Source: Postechiella marina
Lineage (GTDB): Bacteria > Bacteroidota > Bacteroidia > Flavobacteriales > Flavobacteriaceae
Direction of reading: 5' to 3'
Length of the DNA stretch: 64,000 nucleotides
Assembly (NCBI RefSeq): GCF_039538365.1
Contig: NZ_BAABCA010000007.1
Span: forward strand, 1-64,000
Program-made: the position numbers and the translations under genes
In this document: in pieces, positions 28,014-36,981 of the stretch
Layout of the letters: each line of letters begins with the position of its first letter
Position numbering within the stretch: the first letter of the stretch is position 1
Notes under the pieces: generated by a model
Told to the model about the DNA's origin: nothing
Database searches by the model: none
The model's input: the letters and a program-made list of their open reading frames with translations, nothing else

Positions 28014-28434
28014 TACTGTATGTTATTTAGTAGTTTTTATTAAGTTGACCATTTTAAACTTTAAGAGAATGATTTCGTAATGCATTAATCTTAATTTGTT
28101 ATAAATTCAACCTGCAATCTAATACTTTTGTAGTTTTTTTTCGGAAATAAAATCTATTGTTTTTGATATTATAGTTTGATTTAACAAATTAAAAACAGAA
28201 TAGGCAAACAATTGCCATAAAATAAGCTTTATCTTTAATTTGTTAATCTAGTTGTGCCTTCTGCTATATTTTAAGGTATAGAAACCAAACTTTTCTTTTC
28301 TTATAAATTCTGCTGCATAACTATATAGTTATTTTTAGTTTCATTAATTTTTTCCAAACCTCAAGTTCTCTAACTAATATTTATGCGTGCTAATGGTTTC
28401 ATGCTAAATAAATAACATCTAAATAAAATACATA
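28014..28434. other. Intergenic stretch between cysS and folE
   Basis: 421 AT-rich bases between two minus-strand genes. I see no ORF, no tRNA and no clear hairpin with a T run. It must carry the cysS promoter, but no convincing TAnnTTTG box is visible on the minus strand. Confidence 0.5.
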
Positions 28435-29112
28435 TTAGAATTTAGTATCTAATTTAATGTAATCTAAAAATTCTCTTCGTGTAGCGTTTTCTTTAAATTT
28501 ACCGCCAAACTCTGAAGTTACCGTGCTACTTTCAATATCGCGAATACCTCTGGAATTAACACATAAATGTTTGGCATCTATTACACAAGCTACATCTTGA
28601 GTGTTTAAAACCTCTTGCAATTCTTTTACAATTTGAATGGTTAGGCGCTCTTGTACTTGCGGACGCTTTGCAAAATAATCTACAACACGATTCATTTTAG
28701 ACAATCCAACTACTGTACCGTTAGATATATATGCAATATGTGCTCGCCCCACTATAGGTAATAAGTGATGCTCGCATGTAGAATAAAGTGTAATATTTTT
28801 CTCTACAAGCATTTCTCCATACTTATATTTATTATCAAATGTAGATGCCTTTGGCTTATTTTCTGGATTTAATCCTCCAAAAATTTCTTTTACAAACATT
28901 TTTGCTACACGGTTAGGTGTACCTCTTAAACTATCGTCTGTTAAATCAAGACCTAATGTTTCCATAATATGGCGCACATCGTCTTTAATAATATCTATTT
29001 TTTCCTCGTTGGAAAGTTTAAAAGCATCGCTTCTCATAGGTGTTTCTTCAGACGTACTTATATGGTCGTCTCCTATAGAATCAAAATCTTCAATGTTATT
29101 TTCCGTTTTCAT
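28435..29112 (-). CDS. folE: GTP cyclohydrolase I
   Basis: First enzyme of tetrahydrofolate or tetrahydropterin synthesis from GTP. 225 residues. The zinc-binding block STCEHHLLPIVGRAHIAYIS and the KHLCVNSRG block supply Cys-His-Cys ligands, and TVTSEFGG is the usual C-terminal GTP contact. A poorly conserved 35-residue acidic N-terminus precedes the fold, as in many Flavobacteriaceae. It is transcribed from a -7 box at 29140-29147. Confidence 0.97.
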   Translation of the reverse strand: MKTENNIEDFDSIGDDHISTSEETPMRSDAFKLSNEEKIDIIKDDVRHIMETLGLDLTDDSLRGTPNRVAKMFVKEIFGGLNPENKPKASTFDNKYKYGEMLVEKNITLYSTCEHHLLPIVGRAHIAYISNGTVVGLSKMNRVVDYFAKRPQVQERLTIQIVKELQEVLNTQDVACVIDAKHLCVNSRGIRDIESSTVTSEFGGKFKENATRREFLDYIKLDTKF

Positions 29113-29139
29113 TTAATTTAAAATCATGTTTTAAGGGTG

Positions 29140-29147
29140 CAAAGATA
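29140..29147 (-). promoter_or_regulatory. -7 promoter box of folE
   Basis: Read on the minus strand: TATCTTTG followed by GCACCC, the same head as the promoters at 38 and 33600. The ATG is at 29112. A TTG at the usual distance is not seen. Confidence 0.55.
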
Positions 29148-29245
29148 AGTAATTCACTTTTCTTTATGTTTTGAATTAACAAACAATTAATGACTTAAAA
29201 TGTTTGTGTACAATTTTTAATGTAAAATACATTGTTTGCAAAAAA

Positions 29246-29272
29246 AAGCCTGAACCTTAACGTTCAAGCTTT
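29246..29272 (-). terminator. Terminator of the FadL-like gene
   Basis: AAGCTTGAAC and GTTCAGGCTT arms (minus strand) pair with one G-U and are followed by T7. It lies 22 bases after the stop at 29295. Confidence 0.85.
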
Positions 29273-29294
29273 TTTATAGTATGTTTTATTCTTT

Positions 29295-30821
29295 CTAGAT
29301 ATTAAAACTTAAAGATAAAGTAATATTAGAGTTTGTTTTATCCAATAAAATAGGACTTGTTAAACCTTGATTAAACATTGGTGTTTCGAAATCTCTCATG
29401 TATTGGTCGAAAGTAATATCGAACCTTGTGTTTCCAAAATTATAACCAACACCTAGAGAGTAACCGTTTAAATCTCCAACAGTTGTACCGTTTTCATACG
29501 GACTTTCTTCAAAACGGTAACCGCCTCTAAAACTAAACTGCTCGTATTTATACTCTCCTCCTAGTCTATATGTTGCAGCAGCAGCCAATTCGCTGTTTAT
29601 TTGGTTGTTTTGTGCTGTAAAATCTCCTGTAGGCTTAAACTTAGCATTACCATAATCTTTTCGAGAATAATCGAAACTTATTAAACCTTGTTTGCCAACT
29701 ACATAAGCTAAACTACCTGTAAATTTAGCTGGTGTTTGTAATTTATATTCTGGATAAACATTAATAATACCCGGATCTATAACATCTAAATCTTGGGCTA
29801 CCAACTCACTAGTATCTAAAAACTGCGTTGTTTCTTCTTCTATGGTATACCATGTTGGCGAGTCGTAAGTTAGACCCAACCTAAGTTCTTTACTTAGTTT
29901 AATAATGCTACCTATTTGAAACGAAAATCCGTTTCCTGTAGTTCTTAGTGTATTTCTAAAGTCTATTTCGTTAATTAAACCACCGTTTCCATTAGTTTCA
30001 TACAATCTTGTAGAGCGTTCGTAATCTATAAAGTGAGAATTTAAATTTATACCTAAATATAAATTATCGCCATATTGTGCTGCCATATTAAAAGCTATTT
30101 TACCATTATACCCTGTAGATAAATATGAGTAATCGTGTGTAAAATTACCGTTTTCTAAGTTAATTAAATATTCTGTATTGTTGTCATCATCTATATCTAC
30201 CGGTTGTAAAATATAAGATTCAAATCCTAAAAAAGCTTGTTGGTGTCCAAACCCGTAGGCAGCTCCAATATCTGCATAAGCATCAGCAATAGACTCTCCT
30301 TCTAATGTAGAAATATCGCCTAATGGTAACCCATTGGCATAATCAAAAAAATAACTAGCAATGGTATTATCAAAATTAGTATTAACATTAGTATTGATTC
30401 CTGCAGCAAACCAATCGTCTTCATAATCACTTGTTTTATCGTAAGCCACACCTATGGTAAACTTTTTCCATGGCGAACTTGTATTATTATTTCTAAAAAC
30501 AAAAGAAGCTCCACCTTGATTTAAAGAAAAATCAGAATTATTTGTAGAGGCTTCGCCTCCAAAATACTGCGTGTCGTTTGTATAATCTAAAATATTTACA
30601 GAAAACGATGCATGACTCTGACTAAACACTGCAGATCCTGCGGGGTTTATGCTCACCGCACTCATGTCGCCACCTAAAGCTCCAAAAGCACCACTTAAAG
30701 CTCTAAACCTTGCTGTTCCTTGTACTTCACTTTGAGAGTATCGCAGGGCATCTGTTATATCTTGCGCATTTAATAAAGGCATAGCTAGAACCGCTACGAA
30801 TAGTATGATTAACTTTTTCAT
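29295..30821 (-). CDS. Outer-membrane beta-barrel, OmpP1/FadL family
   Basis: 508 residues with a cleavable signal (MKKLIILFVAVLAMPLLNAQ) and a FadL/OmpP1-type beginning: DALRYSQSEVQGTARFRALSGAFGALGGDMSAVSINPAG (about 24-62), with the NPAG box of the family. The remainder alternates aromatic and polar residues, ending in Phe-Asn-Ile as expected of a barrel inserted by BamA. Members carry hydrophobic substrates across the outer membrane; the ligand here is unknown. It follows a glycine/serine-rich lipoprotein gene by 26 bases and may share its transcript. Confidence 0.88.
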   Translation of the reverse strand: MKKLIILFVAVLAMPLLNAQDITDALRYSQSEVQGTARFRALSGAFGALGGDMSAVSINPAGSAVFSQSHASFSVNILDYTNDTQYFGGEASTNNSDFSLNQGGASFVFRNNNTSSPWKKFTIGVAYDKTSDYEDDWFAAGINTNVNTNFDNTIASYFFDYANGLPLGDISTLEGESIADAYADIGAAYGFGHQQAFLGFESYILQPVDIDDDNNTEYLINLENGNFTHDYSYLSTGYNGKIAFNMAAQYGDNLYLGINLNSHFIDYERSTRLYETNGNGGLINEIDFRNTLRTTGNGFSFQIGSIIKLSKELRLGLTYDSPTWYTIEEETTQFLDTSELVAQDLDVIDPGIINVYPEYKLQTPAKFTGSLAYVVGKQGLISFDYSRKDYGNAKFKPTGDFTAQNNQINSELAAAATYRLGGEYKYEQFSFRGGYRFEESPYENGTTVGDLNGYSLGVGYNFGNTRFDITFDQYMRDFETPMFNQGLTSPILLDKTNSNITLSLSFNI

Positions 30822-30847
30822 ATAGTAATTTTTATTTTTTTTTGATT

Positions 30848-31954
30848 TTATCTTCCTCTTCTTCCTCCACTTGAAGAACCTGATCTTCTGCTGCTTCCAG
30901 AACTACTACTAGATCGACTTGTAGAATAAGAACCAGAACTACTACTAGAACTAGATGAAGACCTTCTTGTAGGTGTAGAATATGATGACTTATTAGAACT
31001 AGATCGACTTGTAGAATAATTAGGAGATGAAGAACTAGAACTTCGTCTTACCGTTGAAGAAGAACTTCTTGATGTTGGATAAGATGATGATCTTGTACTA
31101 CTACTTCGTCTTACAGAGTTTGTACTTATAGCTTTAGATGACGAACTTCTACCTGTTGAAGTAGATGCACTTCTTCTTGAAGCGCTACTGTATCTTGATG
31201 TTGGAGAAGCACTACTACGTCTTATAGAACTACTAGTTCTGCCTGTAACGTTAGAAGATGATGTTCTTCTTGTAGAGTTATAAGCTACACCTCTATTACT
31301 ATTATAATAAGGTCTGTTTCTATAATATCTATTATTATAGCCATAAAAACCACCATATACATAAGGATTGTAAAAACCTATATTACCATAAAAACCGCCA
31401 TATCCAGGAAAACCATACCCCCATCCAGAGCCATAAAAGTCATTATATCCCCAATTATTATATCCAAAACCCCAGTTACCATAATACGGTCTGCTTCTCC
31501 AACCATAATTATAACCCCAATTATTCCAACCCCAATTATTATAACCGTAACCCCAATTGTTCCATCCGTTTGTGTGCACGTTTACAATAACATTATCATT
31601 AGTTTGTCCCCAACCTGGATATCCATTGTAAGTATTATCTACATTTTCATCTGCATAATAATCACCTTGATAAGAATCAATATCTGTAAAAATGACATCT
31701 CCATCACTAACATCTTGAAACTCTAACGCTTTATTTTTAAAATAATTCTCGTAATAACCATTGTTAGAGTTAGAAGCAGATTGATGTGCCGATGCTACTA
31801 CTTTTTGTTGCGTAGGTTGCGGAGCAGAATCTCCATATATACCATCATTATCTACACCAACATATTGGTAAGATCCACATGACGATAAACCAAATAATAA
31901 TCCGATTAGGGCTATAAATGGTATTTTGCTATTTAAGTAGTTATTAAAGTGCAT
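30848..31954 (-). CDS. Low-complexity lipoprotein, Gly/Trp/Asn then Ser/Arg
   Basis: 368 residues, lipobox SSC26. Residues about 125-220 are a run of short NNWGYNYGW-like units rich in N, W, G, Y. From about 225 onward the chain is Ser/Arg/Thr-rich with repeated SSS-R units, ending GGRRGR. Such proteins are conserved in Flavobacteriaceae and are sometimes labelled vitellogenin-like only because of the serine run. Such composition suggests a surface or matrix protein, not an enzyme. It lies 26 bases upstream of the FadL-like gene. Confidence 0.8.
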   Translation of the reverse strand: MHFNNYLNSKIPFIALIGLLFGLSSCGSYQYVGVDNDGIYGDSAPQPTQQKVVASAHQSASNSNNGYYENYFKNKALEFQDVSDGDVIFTDIDSYQGDYYADENVDNTYNGYPGWGQTNDNVIVNVHTNGWNNWGYGYNNWGWNNWGYNYGWRSRPYYGNWGFGYNNWGYNDFYGSGWGYGFPGYGGFYGNIGFYNPYVYGGFYGYNNRYYRNRPYYNSNRGVAYNSTRRTSSSNVTGRTSSSIRRSSASPTSRYSSASRRSASTSTGRSSSSKAISTNSVRRSSSTRSSSYPTSRSSSSTVRRSSSSSSPNYSTSRSSSNKSSYSTPTRRSSSSSSSSSGSYSTSRSSSSSGSSRRSGSSSGGRRGR

Positions 31955-32054
31955 ATCTCTAGATTTTAATTGTTGGACATAACAAAAATAGTTAGTTTTG
32001 TTGAACTATTTTTATATTTAACATAATCACAATTTTTGTGCCAAAATATTAAAC

Positions 32055-33533
32055 ATGAGCAAAAAACTAACAAGTAGAACTGAGGATTACTCAAAATGGT
32101 ATAACGAACTGGTTGTCAAGGCTGACTTAGCCGAGAACTCCGCAGTTAGAGGTTGCATGGTAATTAAACCTTATGGATATGCTATTTGGGAAAAAATGCA
32201 AGCAGAATTAGACAAAAAATTTAAAGAAACAGGACACCAAAATGCTTATTTTCCATTATTTGTACCTAAAAGTTTATTTGAAGCCGAAGAAAAAAACGCA
32301 GAAGGTTTTGCTAAAGAGTGTGCTGTTGTAACACATTACAGATTACAAAACGACCCAGATAAACCAGGGAAATTAAGAGTAGATCCAGAAGCAAGACTAG
32401 AAGAAGAACTTGTTGTTAGACCGACATCTGAAGCCATAATATGGAATACATATAGAGGATGGATACAATCTTATAGAGATTTACCTTTGTTAATTAACCA
32501 ATGGGCCAATGTAGTGCGCTGGGAAATGCGTACACGATTATTTTTACGTACTGCAGAGTTTTTATGGCAAGAAGGTCATACTGCTCACGCCACAAAAGCA
32601 GAAGCACTTGATGAGGCTAAATTAATGAATAACGTTTATGCTAATTTTGTAGAGAACTTTATGGCTATTCCTGTTGTTCAAGGCGTTAAAACAGAAAGCG
32701 AACGTTTTGCTGGCGCAGACGAAACCTACTGCATTGAAGCATTAATGCAAGATGGAAAAGCCCTGCAAGCAGGAACTTCTCACTTTTTAGGTCAAAACTT
32801 TGCTAAAGCATTCGATGTAAAATTTGCTAATAAGGAAGGGAAACAAGATCATGTTTGGGCAACGTCTTGGGGTGTATCTACAAGGTTAATGGGTGCTTTA
32901 ATAATGACACATAGTGACGACCAAGGCTTAGTACTACCTCCTAGCCTAGCACCAAACCAAGTTGTTATAGTACCTATATATAAGAGTGACGAAGATTTAA
33001 ACGCTATTACAGAAGTTGCTAATAGTATTATTACAGACTTAAGAGCAAAAAACAGAACTATTAAATTTGATAATAGAACAACCCACCGACCAGGTGCTAA
33101 ATTTGCACAACACGAATTACAAGGCGTACCACTACGTATTGCTATTGGACCAAAAGATTTAGCTAATGGTACTGTAGAAATTGCTAGACGAGATAACTTA
33201 ACTAAAGAAACCGTTTCTTTAAACGATTTAGTAAACAGAGTTGAAGAATTACTAGAAGATATTCAAGCGTCATTATATAAGAAAGCTTTAGATTATAGAG
33301 ATTCTCATATTACAGAAGTAGAAAACTTTGATGATTTTAAAAATGTTTTAGAAAATAAAGGTGGATTTATTTCTGCTCATTGGGATGGTACAAATGAGAC
33401 TGAAGATAAGATAAAAGAGCTTACAAAAGCCACTATTAGATGTATCCCTCTGGAAAACAAGGAGGAAGAAGGGGTTTGTGTATACACAGGTGCACCATCG
33501 AAACAACGTGTGTTATTTGCAAAAGCATATTAA
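32055..33533 (+). CDS. proS: Prolyl-tRNA synthetase (short type)
   Basis: Charges tRNA-Pro. The 492-residue length lacks the bacterial editing insertion and shows the archaeal/eukaryal-type C-terminal zinc-like domain (ending VLFAKAY). Class II motif 2 is VVRWEMRTRLFLRTAEFLWQEGHTAH, and motif 3 is the WATSWGVSTRLMGALIMTH block. It is divergent from the low-complexity lipoprotein gene. A tRNA-Glu gene follows 158 bases later under its own promoters. Confidence 0.96.
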   Translation: MSKKLTSRTEDYSKWYNELVVKADLAENSAVRGCMVIKPYGYAIWEKMQAELDKKFKETGHQNAYFPLFVPKSLFEAEEKNAEGFAKECAVVTHYRLQNDPDKPGKLRVDPEARLEEELVVRPTSEAIIWNTYRGWIQSYRDLPLLINQWANVVRWEMRTRLFLRTAEFLWQEGHTAHATKAEALDEAKLMNNVYANFVENFMAIPVVQGVKTESERFAGADETYCIEALMQDGKALQAGTSHFLGQNFAKAFDVKFANKEGKQDHVWATSWGVSTRLMGALIMTHSDDQGLVLPPSLAPNQVVIVPIYKSDEDLNAITEVANSIITDLRAKNRTIKFDNRTTHRPGAKFAQHELQGVPLRIAIGPKDLANGTVEIARRDNLTKETVSLNDLVNRVEELLEDIQASLYKKALDYRDSHITEVENFDDFKNVLENKGGFISAHWDGTNETEDKIKELTKATIRCIPLENKEEEGVCVYTGAPSKQRVLFAKAY

Positions 33534-33577
33534 TCGAAAAAAAATCAAAAAAAAAATCAAAAAAAATTGAAAAAGTG

Positions 33578-33607
33578 TTGTGACATTTAAAATAAGTTGT
33601 ATATTTG
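33578..33607 (+). promoter_or_regulatory. Promoter 1 ahead of tRNA-Glu
   Basis: TTG (33578-33580), 19-base spacer, TATATTTG (33600-33607), followed by GCACCCGC. It is the first of two tandem consensus promoters; its transcript would start about 85 bases before the tRNA. Confidence 0.75.
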
Positions 33608-33645
33608 CACCCGCAATGCAGATATTGCTAGTTATTTGAAAGGAA

Positions 33646-33675
33646 TTGTAAGTTAAAAATTAATTTTTATATTTG
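33646..33675 (+). promoter_or_regulatory. Promoter 2 ahead of tRNA-Glu
   Basis: TTG (33646-33648), 19-base spacer, TATATTTG (33668-33675). It is the promoter nearest the tRNA, whose 5' end is 17 bases downstream of it. Confidence 0.8.
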
Positions 33676-33691
33676 CATTCTCAGCACAAAT

Positions 33692-33763
33692 GGCCCGTTC
33701 GTCTATCGGCTAGGACGCCAGGTTTTCATCCTGGTAAGAGGGGTTCGATTCCCCTACGGGCTA
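33692..33763 (+). tRNA. tRNA-Glu (TTC)
   Basis: A 72-base cloverleaf. Acceptor GGCCCGT pairs with ACGGGCT (one G-U). The D arm is GTC..GAC, the anticodon stem CCAGG/CCTGG with loop TTTTCAT gives anticodon TTC (33725-33727), and the T arm AGGGGTTCGATTCCCCT is standard. The 3' CCA is not encoded. It precedes rpsT by 33 bases and is likely co-transcribed with it. Confidence 0.97.
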
Positions 33764-33796
33764 CAATTTTTATAATAAAGAAAGAACACAGTACAC

Positions 33797-34048
33797 ATGG
33801 CAAATCATAAGTCAGCGTTAAAAAGAATTAGAAGTAACGAATCTAAAAGATTAGTAAACAAATATCAGCATAAAACTACTCGTAATGCTATTAAAAAATT
33901 ACGTGAATTAACTGATAAGAAAGAAGCTGAAGCTTTATTTCCTTCTGTTTCTTCTATGTTAGATAAGTTAGCTAAGAAAAATGTAATACATGCTAACAAA
34001 GCTGCTAACCTTAAATCTGGTTTAGCTAAATTTGTAGCTACTCTTTAA
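33797..34048 (+). CDS. rpsT: 30S ribosomal protein S20
   Basis: An 83-residue basic protein, MANHKSALKRIRSNESKR, that binds 16S rRNA early in assembly. It follows tRNA-Glu by 33 bases and ends 23 bases before its terminator stem. The two genes probably form one stable transcription unit. Confidence 0.98.
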   Translation: MANHKSALKRIRSNESKRLVNKYQHKTTRNAIKKLRELTDKKEAEALFPSVSSMLDKLAKKNVIHANKAANLKSGLAKFVATL

Positions 34049-34071
34049 TATAAATTAAAGCTAAAATATTT

Positions 34072-34101
34072 AAAAGCTTCTCAGAAACGAGAAGCTTTTT
34101 T
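34072..34101 (+). terminator. Terminator after rpsT
   Basis: AAAAGCTTCTC and GAGAAGCTTTT arms around a 6-base loop, then T6. Confidence 0.92.
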
Positions 34102-34160
34102 TGTGGTTCAAATTTTTAATTTAATATTTGTAAAAAAAGCAATTCTTTTACTATAATTTT

Positions 34161-36461
34161 ATGAGTAATAATATATTTAGAAACTACACCAATTCTATAT
34201 CTAATAATAAAATAAAACCTCTCCTATTAGTTCTATTATCGCTTTTAATGCTATTAACCAACGCTTGTAAACAAGAAAGTTATAACGAGCCTATAATATC
34301 TCTAGAAAAATACCACATTAAAGAAGGCTTTAACTTAGAGGTTGTTGCTTCAGAACCTTTTATAGAAGCCCCAGTAACTATGGATTTTGACAACCAAGGA
34401 CGCATGTGGGTTGTAGAAATGCGTGGTTATATGCAAAATCTAGAAGGCACTGGAGACGATATGCCTAACGGAAGAATTACTATTTTACAAGATTTGGATA
34501 ATGATGGTATTACGGATCATTCTAAAATATTTTTAGACAGCCTTGTCTTACCAAGAGCTATTGCTCATGTATATGGCGGTTTATTATATGCAGAGCCACC
34601 TAACCTTTGGTTTGTAGATATAGAAAATGACAAACCCGCCAATAGGGTTTTAGTCGATTCGCTATATTCTGGAAACGGAAACGTAGAGCATCAGCCTAAC
34701 GGATTGATGATGCATATAGATAATTGGATTTATAATGCAAAATCTAAATATAGATATCAAAAGAAAAACAATAAATGGATAAAAGAAGCTACCACCTTTA
34801 GAGGGCAATGGGGCATTACCAAAGATAATTTTGGCAGACTTTATTATAACACCAACTCAACACAACTTATTGGCGATTATGTTTTACCTAATACCATAAT
34901 TAAAAATACATTTTACAAACCCGAAGAAGCTTTAAGTAAAAAATTAACTCCAAATCAAAGGGTTTACCCCTTACACCCTACTGCAATTAATCGAGGCTAT
35001 ATAAAAGGCAGATTAGATAAAGACAGTATTCTTGTAAATGTTACCTCTGCTTGTAGTCCGATAATTTACAGAGGCGATAAATATCCCGAAAGTTTTAAAC
35101 AAAATGCTTTTGTTTGTACCCCCGAAGCTAATGCTGTAAAACGAAATATTTTAAATTTTTCTTCAAATAAAATAACAGCAAAACAAGCGGTTGTTGGCAA
35201 AGAGTTTATTGCTTCGACAGACGAAGGTTTTCGTCCTGTAAATTTATTTAACGCGCCAGATGGTAACATGTACATTGTAGATATGCACAGAGGCATACTG
35301 CAAGACAAAGTGTTTTTAACACCTTATTTAAAAAAACTATACGCCAAAAAGAAATTAGATACCATTATTGGCATGGGGCGCATTTTAAAAGTTACCAACC
35401 AAAACAACACGAACAATACAACCTTAAACATTGCAAATTTTAACACCACTAAACTTGTTAAACTATTATACCACAATAATGGCTGGTTTAGAGATAGAGC
35501 TCAGCAATTGTTAATTACTCAAAAAGACAAAAATGCTATACCTCTATTAAAGAATGTATTAAACGACACTAGCAATAGTATAGCCCAAATACATGCTATG
35601 CATACGCTAAATGGTTTTAATGCTTTAAATTTTGAGTTATTAGAAAAGATACTATACTCGAATGGAGATAGCAGTGTTATTAGCCATGCGCTTGTTTTAT
35701 TAGAACAATTTGCTCACGAAAACAAGGTAACATCTGTAAAAAAAATAACAGAGCATTTATTTTTAAAAAATAATACCGAAATAGATTTATACACCATTTT
35801 ATCTTTAGGGCGTTGGGTAACATTATCTAAAGATGATATGTTTCCTGCATTGTGGCAAATTTCTAACAAGTACAAAAAGGACCTATTATATCAAGAAGCA
35901 TTGATAAATAGCTTACGTGGTTTAGAAGAAGATTATTTCTTGTATTTAAATAAAAATAACAAAAACTCTCAAGACAATGTTTTTACAAAAGTTTTGGATA
36001 CAACATTAACTAATAAAAAGAATTATATAAAAAACTCCGTTTACGGTAAAAAAGGGGTTAAACAAAATGCTAAATCTGCTGGACAAAAAATATTTAAAAA
36101 TTTGTGCGCTACCTGCCATGGTATTAATGGCGAAGGTGTAGAAAATCTTGCTCCTCCATTAAAAAACTCTGAATATATAAGTAAATCGTCAAAAAGATTA
36201 GCTTTAGTTATTCTACACGGTTTATCTGGACCTATACATGTAAATGGTAAATTATACGAACTTAATACTACCATGCCAGGCCTGGTTAATAACCCCGATT
36301 TTAGTGACAAAGATATTTTTAATATTATTAAATATTTACAAAATACTTTTTCTGATGCCCCTAAACCAATTAATTTAGACCAAATTAAAAAGCTTAGAAA
36401 TATAAAACCAAAAAATGGTGGTGTTTTTAGCGAAACAGAATTGCTAGAATTAGAAAAATAA
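34161..36461 (+). CDS. Cytochrome c lipoprotein with beta-propeller (PVC-type dehydrogenase)
   Basis: 766 residues, lipobox NAC36. An N-terminal propeller-like domain (about 50-420) starts with GFNLEVVASEPFIEAPVTMDFDNQGRMWVVEMRGY, the pattern of the PVC membrane-bound dehydrogenase domain also seen in carbohydrate-linked proteins of Bacteroidota. A HEAT-like helical region follows (about 420-610). A C-terminal cytochrome c domain has CATCH (649-653) and a TTMPG methionine ligand. It is probably a periplasm-facing lipoprotein oxidising an unknown substrate and passing electrons to a c-type heme. It stands alone after rpsT. Confidence 0.87.
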   Translation: MSNNIFRNYTNSISNNKIKPLLLVLLSLLMLLTNACKQESYNEPIISLEKYHIKEGFNLEVVASEPFIEAPVTMDFDNQGRMWVVEMRGYMQNLEGTGDDMPNGRITILQDLDNDGITDHSKIFLDSLVLPRAIAHVYGGLLYAEPPNLWFVDIENDKPANRVLVDSLYSGNGNVEHQPNGLMMHIDNWIYNAKSKYRYQKKNNKWIKEATTFRGQWGITKDNFGRLYYNTNSTQLIGDYVLPNTIIKNTFYKPEEALSKKLTPNQRVYPLHPTAINRGYIKGRLDKDSILVNVTSACSPIIYRGDKYPESFKQNAFVCTPEANAVKRNILNFSSNKITAKQAVVGKEFIASTDEGFRPVNLFNAPDGNMYIVDMHRGILQDKVFLTPYLKKLYAKKKLDTIIGMGRILKVTNQNNTNNTTLNIANFNTTKLVKLLYHNNGWFRDRAQQLLITQKDKNAIPLLKNVLNDTSNSIAQIHAMHTLNGFNALNFELLEKILYSNGDSSVISHALVLLEQFAHENKVTSVKKITEHLFLKNNTEIDLYTILSLGRWVTLSKDDMFPALWQISNKYKKDLLYQEALINSLRGLEEDYFLYLNKNNKNSQDNVFTKVLDTTLTNKKNYIKNSVYGKKGVKQNAKSAGQKIFKNLCATCHGINGEGVENLAPPLKNSEYISKSSKRLALVILHGLSGPIHVNGKLYELNTTMPGLVNNPDFSDKDIFNIIKYLQNTFSDAPKPINLDQIKKLRNIKPKNGGVFSETELLELEK

Positions 36462-36547
36462 AATATTCGTTTTTGATTTTTTTTGAGTCAATAAAAATTT
36501 AAATTTGCAAATAATAGAAGTTAATTAATCATATAACATACGCCCTT

Positions 36548-36907
36548 TTGGAAAATAAAAAAGCAATAAAATTAATCGATAAAATTCTAGAAAACCTTGA
36601 CGCAACAGGAATTAACACAGATGCATTAATAGACGACATTAAAGAATTAAGAACTTATGCTTTAGAGCAACAAGTGCCTTTAGTTGTTAAGGTACTTAGA
36701 CTTACTTACGAGCATATTGAAGCAAACCAATCTTTTCTTATTCCAATTCTTGAAGATGAGAATGACGAGGAGCTTGCAGAGGCACAAGAGGTTGAGTCTA
36801 CTCCTGTAGAAAGTCTTAAATATTTAATTGCTCTTACAAGAAATCTTAATAACAAGATGAATATATCTGATTTAAGAGAATATAAAGAGCTTTTAATGGC
36901 GTATTAA
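36548..36907 (+). CDS. Small acidic helical protein, TTG start
   Basis: A 119-residue product starting at TTG (36548); no ATG occurs in this frame before residue 117, so the start codon is unusual but likely. The chain is helical and acidic (PILEDENDEELAEAQEVES in the middle). I do not recognise the family. It ends 17 bases before a strong bidirectional terminator shared with the lipoprotein at 36982, which supports it as a real expressed gene. Confidence 0.68.
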   Translation: MENKKAIKLIDKILENLDATGINTDALIDDIKELRTYALEQQVPLVVKVLRLTYEHIEANQSFLIPILEDENDEELAEAQEVESTPVESLKYLIALTRNLNNKMNISDLREYKELLMAY

Positions 36908-36924
36908 AATATAATATATATAAT

Positions 36925-36966
36925 AAAAAGAAAGCCTAAACATTAAAATGTTTAGGCTTTCTTTTT
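36925..36966. terminator. Bidirectional terminator
   Basis: 20-base arms (36925-36944 and 36947-36966) with core AGCCTAAACATT, bordered by A and T runs. It serves the small gene on the plus strand and the lipoprotein on the minus strand. Confidence 0.92.
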
Positions 36967-36981
36967 CGATTTCAATATTAA

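Noticed and set aside
30848..31954. Vitellogenin-like label for the Ser/Arg-rich lipoprotein
   Set aside because: The resemblance is only the serine run. No vitellogenin domain is present.
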